Positions 58,668 to 64,000 of a stretch of 64,000 nucleotides of DNA are shown here, one piece after another. The translations under genes and the position numbers were made by a program. The stretch comes from Allium sativum (taxonomy: Eukaryota; Streptophyta; Magnoliopsida; Asparagales; Amaryllidaceae). Numbering within the stretch: position 1 is the first letter of the stretch; each line of letters starts with the position of its first letter. The DNA lies in assembly GCA_030737875.1 (NCBI GenBank), contig CM060910.1, positions 70,006,501 to 70,070,500 of the forward strand, given 5' to 3'. The notes beneath the pieces are model-generated. The model was given only the letters and a program-made list of their open reading frames with translations. It made no database searches and was not told the DNA's origin.

Positions 58668-61600
58668 GTACTACATTGCCTAACGATATTTATATTCATC
58701 TGGATCCGTCTATTCAGTTCATATATCAATCTTTTGGCGGGGATTGATTCCCTCCTCGGTGAAACTCCGTCATTGGAGACGAAACAGTGTTGTTGATCAG
58801 TGTCATGCCAAAACATTACATATGCTAGCAACTTTGTGTCATCCTTATATGTAATGTGGTTGCATCTTTCTCAAACAAGCAACATTACATTTTGCTACTG
58901 AAATATAGATCAAGAATTCGATCAAGAAAAGCAAGAAATCAACCTAAAATGCTACTGTGTCATCCAACGATTCAATTGGTACTCATCATCATTTTGAATC
59001 ATCTGGTTGCTTCAGTAAATTTATAGTGCTCCTTCTTGATTCAACTGATCTCAATTCTCAACCTATTTCTCTGATTTTCCTACCTTTTTATTGTTCTTCA
59101 TGGCAAACAATAACTCATCAGCACCATCAGATCTACCAATTGGTTCAAATACAACCAATACTCCTGTAGATAATTTGATCAAGATAGTTGTTGGTCCACA
59201 ATCCTAATTAATAACCATTAAACTTGATGCAACAACTACGTGTTATGGAAATTGCAAATTGAGACTACTATTCAAGGATATGGACTTGAAGGGTTTATAA
59301 TGGGTACTGCCAATATCACACAAAAATGCATCATTGATCAAGCCAACAATATAATTCCCAATGAAGAATTCAATAAATATCATAATAAGACAGACTTATT
59401 GGTGCTTGGCTTCTTTCATCAATCAGTGAAAAGCTTCTACCTCAAGTTATTGGTTGCAAAACTGCTAGCGAAATATGACAGACAATTAAGAAATCATTCA
59501 ATAATCAATCGTATGCTAAAGTGATGTTTTATAAGAGACAACTCTAGAAAATCAAGAAAGCAAACATCACTATGAAAGAATATCTCAGTAAGATCAAATC
59601 TATATGTGACATGTTGGATGTAACAGGACACAAAATGCCAGAATCGGAACAAATTCTTGTTATTCTAAATGGTTTAAGTGAAGAATATGAAGCAGTTGAG
59701 GCAATTATTGCTTCACGAAAAGAATTTTCATCAATGGATGATGTGCTTGAAATTCTATTGTCACAAGATGCCATAATTGAGAGTAAAAGATCACAAGAAA
59801 GTGATTTTAATGTCAATTATGCAGCCAACGGTAATAAGAATAAAAACCAGAACAATAAAAATAATCAAATCTTTTAGAGAGGTGATCAACCAACCACGGG
59901 CAAAGGTAGAGGCATATGGAACAACAATAATAGACCTATATGTCAGATTTGCGAGAAGGTTGGGCATACTCTTCCCAGATGTTATTACAGGCTCAATGCA
60001 AATTTTGCAGTAAACCAGAATTCAAACAATCAAAGAGGATCAAACCCCAGTGCCAATCTGGCCCAAGCCCAAAGTGATGTTGTTCCACCTGATGCATCAA
60101 GAAATCAATGTGAGTGCAAGAACTGACTACATCATTGATGACAGCTGCTATCCAGATTCAGGATCAACCAATCATCTTACTAATAATCTTGAAAACCTCA
60201 ATCTTGGAAACAGAGATTACGAAGGTAAAACCCCATTTGCATGTGGAATGGCAAGCACATAACTATATCTCATATGGCTAAAGGCAATATAAATGGTAAA
60301 AGACAGTTATTTTTACATAATCTATTAAGGGTGCCTGAGATCTAGAAGAATTTAATCAGTGCATCTCAATTTGCTAGAGATAACAATGTATACTTTGAAT
60401 TCTTCCCTAATTACTGTACTGTTAGAGACATACTGACTAAAACTATCTTATTGCAGGGTTGTGCAGTGAGAGGATTGTATAAGTTCAATTTGCAAAACTG
60501 CAATAAAATTGATGATACTGCATCACATTGCAATTTATCCAAAGTAAGTGGTACTAGTAATAGGAAATCTACTTTTGATTCATGGCATTATAAACTTGGT
60601 CATCCCAATGTCAATGTCGTAAAGAAAATTTTTCTTGATAACAAGATACCCTTTGATAATGTTCAGTTACCATATGTTTGTGAATATTGTCAAATGGGCA
60701 AATTCACAAACTTCCTTTCATTGATTCTATGACACTTTATTCTAAACCACTTAATCTAATTGCTTTTGATCTATGGGGCCCTACACCTATTAATTTAGAC
60801 TTTGGATTTAGATATTATATATCTTTTATTGATGCATACTCAAGATACACATAGTTGTACCTACATAATTCAAGTTTGATGGTACAATGCTACTCTGAAT
60901 TTTATTAAAATGGCTGAAAATCAATTTAATAGCACTGTTAAAAATTTTCAATCTGATGGAGGAGCTGAGTTTAAACCACTTAGTAAATATTTTCAAGATA
61001 AAGGGATTATTCATAAAATAACATGTCCCTATACTTCTGAACAAAATGGTTTAATTGAAAGGAAACACAGGTATATAGTTGAAACTAGTTTAACACTATT
61101 AGCTCAAGCTGCTCTACCCTTAAAGATTTGGCCAGAGTCATTTAACTCTGTAGTTTTTCTAATAAATAGAATGCCAACCAAAACTTTGAGTGGTACGATT
61201 CCTACAGAAAATTTTTATACTATGAAACCAGATTACAACATCTTTAAAATCTTTGGATGCTTTGTTACCCATATCTAAGACCATATAATGCTAATAAACC
61301 TAATGTCAGATCAAGACCATGTACATTTATTGGTTATTGCGCTCATCAGAAAGGATATAAGTGCATAGATGCCAAAGGGAAATTTTTTACAAGCAGACAT
61401 GTCATTTTTGATGAGAATATTTTTCCTTACAAGCAACAAAACATAAAAACTTTAATAAATGTCTATAGTTAAAAGGTTACTATACTCGAACCACCTATAT
61501 TGAATGAAGGAAGGGGGAAGATTATTAATACTGAGGCTGCTGATGCTCACAATGATCATCAGAATTCTACTGAAGGCCACAATGAGTCATTTGTCCCCGC

Positions 61601-62639
61601 CTTGCAGCAACCTGATTCAAGGAGTAGTAACAGAAATCAAGTTACTCGAGATCAAAATGTTACTGCTACTGACAATAGTGAAAACAATAACACTATTACT
61701 GAAACAATTCAAACTGAATAAGAGGTGGTACCAGTCATTCCTCCTCATCAACTCAACCATCATACGATAACCAATGCCAAAAGTGACATTTTTAAGCCTA
61801 AAGCATATACATTCATCATCAACACTGATGAACCTGGCAACTTAAATCAATCCATCAAAGATGAAAGCTAGAATGCTTTCATGAAAGAAGAGTACAATGC
61901 CCTCATCAAAAACAATACATAGGACCTAGTTGATCCACCAAGCAACAAAAACATAATAGGATGCAAGTGGACATTCAGATTAAAGAGAAACGTTGATGGT
62001 TATATAAACAGATACAAAGCCAAACTGGTTGCAAAAGGATTTACTCAAGAATATGGTTTTGATTTTAGTGAAACTTTTTCACCAGTGGTTAAACCATCCA
62101 CAAACAGGCTCATTCTTACTATAGCTTCAAATAATAATTGGAATATAAATCATCTTCATGTGAATAATGCCTTTTTGAATGGTTACTTGCAAGAAGAAAT
62201 CTATACGCAACAACCTCCTGGCTTCACTCAAAATCAAAACCAAGTCTGCAAGCTAAAGAAAGCAATCTATGGGCTCAAACAAGCACCAAGAGTGTGTTTG
62301 ACAGGCTCAAAAACACGCTGAATACAATGGGCTACAGTCCAACAAAATCAGATTCTTCGCTATTTATAAGGATCAACAATTCATTTACTGTATACATATT
62401 AATATACATTGATGATCTTATTATTATGGGAAATAACAATGAAGAAATCAGAAAGTTGACAGAATATCTAAATGAGCAATTTTCAATCAAAAATCTGGGA
62501 AATGCTTCATACTTTTCGGGTATTGAAATCAAAATAATTTCAGAAATAGAGATGCATTTATGTTAAAGGAAATACATTTCAGAATTGTTTAATAGAGAAA
62601 ATACGCATGAAGCAAATCCTCAGCCTACACCTATGATAT
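58668..62639 (+). pseudogene. Copia-4 gag-pol, degraded, cut in RT/RNase H
   Basis: Order: leader; gag (WKLQIETTIQGYGLEGFI near 59,240, and MDDVLEILLSQ near 59,735); zinc knuckle CQICEKVGHTLPRC (59,941-59,982, CX2CX4HX4C); protease YPDSGSTNHLT (about 60,149, catalytic Asp kept); pre-integrase HYKLGHPNV with CEYC (60,585-60,700); integrase with FDLWGP, FQSDGGAEF and NGLIERKHRY (60,765-61,070); RT with [30 protein letters not shown] (about 62,155-62,205), [10 protein letters not shown] and LIYIDDLII (62,398-62,426). The first catalytic Asp of RT is His here (codon 62,157-62,159). Many frameshifts and stops (for example near 59,521, 60,259, 60,732, 61,277 and 61,720). It is cut at 62,640 by another LTR. 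Confidence 0.93.
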
Positions 62640-64000
62640 TGTGACGACCCGCCCTGGACCAGCCGACATTTCCCCGAAATGCACTGTGCCAATGCCCGAC
62701 TAGCACGGGACGGTCGTCAAAATAAAAGGGTTTTGAAACTATGAATCACCAAAGAACCTATAGTATATCTCACGGCGCATGGAACAAAATATAATAATAA
62801 CATACTTGACATAAAACAGGCGAGACAGTGCATAAGCTGAAAACTAGACCATCATAGCAGCGGAATCCAAAATAGATCTTATGATCCAAACCATCATTAT
62901 TAAAACTTCAAAATAAAGCAAAATAGAAAAGGTATACTACTAATGCCCAAAGCAGTGACCAGCAACAACACAGGGAGAATATATGTAAATAGTACATGGA
63001 ACAATCCTGCTTGTCTCCGGACAGCTATTCGCGCATAACCACCTAACATGTCTCTAGTCTGCTTGTTTAGGAGCACCCAGAGTAATAAGAAGAGACATAA
63101 AACTCTAGGTCAGACAAAAGTCCGGTACGAGCGATAGCAGCAAAATAGGATAATAATAGGTATAAATAGTCATACCTGAACCTGGACCTGCAACCAAAGA
63201 GTTAGCACAACAGAATGTATTGTACTCTAAGGTGACACTAACATAAAGTGTAAAATGGGAGTGTGCGTGTCATGGTGATAGAAAACACCAAATATTGCAA
63301 TCATCCTCACAACTCTAACTCGGTGCGTAAAGCATACGATATCCACCACTTTGGTCACCAGAACCATTGGGGCCATGACGGAGTCTGGTTCCGTCCAACT
63401 CTCACTACGATCACTTTGCCCTTGGTGGCCCTGATGGAGTTCGACTCCATGCAACTTTGACCCCACCATATGGGTCCATAGTCAATGCCCCTCCCCATCA
63501 ATAGTGAATCAAAGTTATAGATATCGATAACCCCTTTGCACACGTCCCGCAGCAAAACCCAATCATGAAGTTGACTCGTTGGTTCCAATCTGGATCTTGA
63601 GTTCTAACTTCCCATTTGGACTTCCTTTGCATCTCGGTTCTGATCGAATGGGAGTTGGTTTTCAGAAGAGTCGTCGCGTAGAAGTAGAAGCAAATCCGGT
63701 TTGGTTCGGTCCGTTTCCCTCGGTCTGGATCAAATAGATCATCCCCAGGCATCCCGTTCGGTTTGGCGCTCCACTCCAAGTCGGTTCCGTTCGGCGCTCC
63801 TTTATCTCTAGATCCCGGTTCGGTTCGGCTACATCGAACCGATCCCATCCGACCCGATTACTCCAGCCCCTCCCAACTCCAACACGATTCAAATGGCCTT
63901 CCTTTTTGCCCTAGCGTTCGTATGCTGCTAAAGATGCCACCACTCCAGTTCGATTCGTCCTTCTTTCTAGACTCCCACTCCGGTTCGGTTCGGCTATACC
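62640..64000 (-). mobile_element. LTR related to LTR-A, reverse orientation, runs off window
   Basis: Begins TGTGACGACCCGCCC exactly where copia-4 breaks off. Read on the minus strand it ends ...GGGCGGGTCGTCACA, like the LTR-A end GCGGGCCTTTACA. Further up it shows GATTCCGCTGC and CTAGAGTTT...CTCTGGGTGCTCCTAAAC (about 63,065-63,110), collinear with the CAGAGTTTATTTT...CTCTTGGGTGCCCAAA block of LTR-A (27,218-27,265). This fixes the orientation. The outer part (63,600-64,000) is richer in G+C, with repeated CGGTTCGGTTCGG. Small frames here are not genes. Confidence 0.65.

Noticed and set aside
63227..63892. Overlapping minus-strand ORFs at the right edge
   Set aside because: They lie within an LTR and follow its CGGTTCGG-type repeats; no protein family recognised.
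1..64000. CRISPR arrays, bacterial operons, rRNA or tRNA genes
   Set aside because: None seen; the window is plant nuclear repeat DNA. tRNA-like similarity is limited to primer-binding sites and the SINE-like boxes.

Overview
This is nuclear DNA of a flowering plant, most likely a eudicot. It is AT-rich and carries Ty1/copia and Ty3/gypsy LTR retrotransposons, CACTA, MULE-like and hAT-like DNA transposons, a Helitron, a SINE-like sequence, gene scraps (aconitase, remorin) and one intact receptor-like cytoplasmic kinase gene. The species cannot be named from what is visible. Almost the whole window is nested transposable elements; only about 54.5-58.3 kb looks like an ordinary gene island.

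Layout. (a) 1-9.85 kb: a long gypsy-type LTR (family called LTR-A here) ends at 5349 and interrupts copia-2, whose decayed pol and 3' LTR run to 9603. Copia-2 sits in a minus-strand gypsy integrase remnant (9604-9822). (b) 9.85-12.58 kb: non-coding DNA with a TATG microsatellite. (c) 12,584-54,477: one copia insertion (copia-3), bounded by a matching 5-bp direct repeat CCAAT, filled with later insertions. Its 5' LTR holds a small CACTA element (CACTA-1). Its gag-integrase half is missing and replaced by a CACTA-like body (CACTA-3; right terminus at 51,981) carrying aconitase, LINE and remorin fragments. Inside that is a Helitron (18,500-51,028). Inside the Helitron are a MULE-like element, a SINE-like sequence, a hAT-like MITE and an LTR-A tandem array (21,228-42,464). 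Inside the second LTR of the array is a 7.87-kb CACTA element (CACTA-2, 31,654-39,524) with a perfect TTC duplication and an empty site in the sister LTR. (d) 54.5-58.3 kb: the kinase gene, minus strand, 330 codons in one exon. (e) 58.3-62.6 kb: copia-4 (5' LTR, primer-binding site, decayed gag-pol), cut at 62,640 by an LTR related to LTR-A in reverse orientation, which leaves the window.

Insertion order, from which element interrupts which: copia-3, then CACTA-3, then the Helitron, then LTR-A, then CACTA-2. The two LTR-A copies of the array are almost identical, so the innermost layers are young. No element shows a complete set of transposition proteins. The retroelement reading frames carry stops, frameshifts and some altered catalytic residues (copia-2 protease NTGAS and RT YVDG; copia-4 RT with His in place of the first Asp). 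The kinase gene is the only locus I would call functional.
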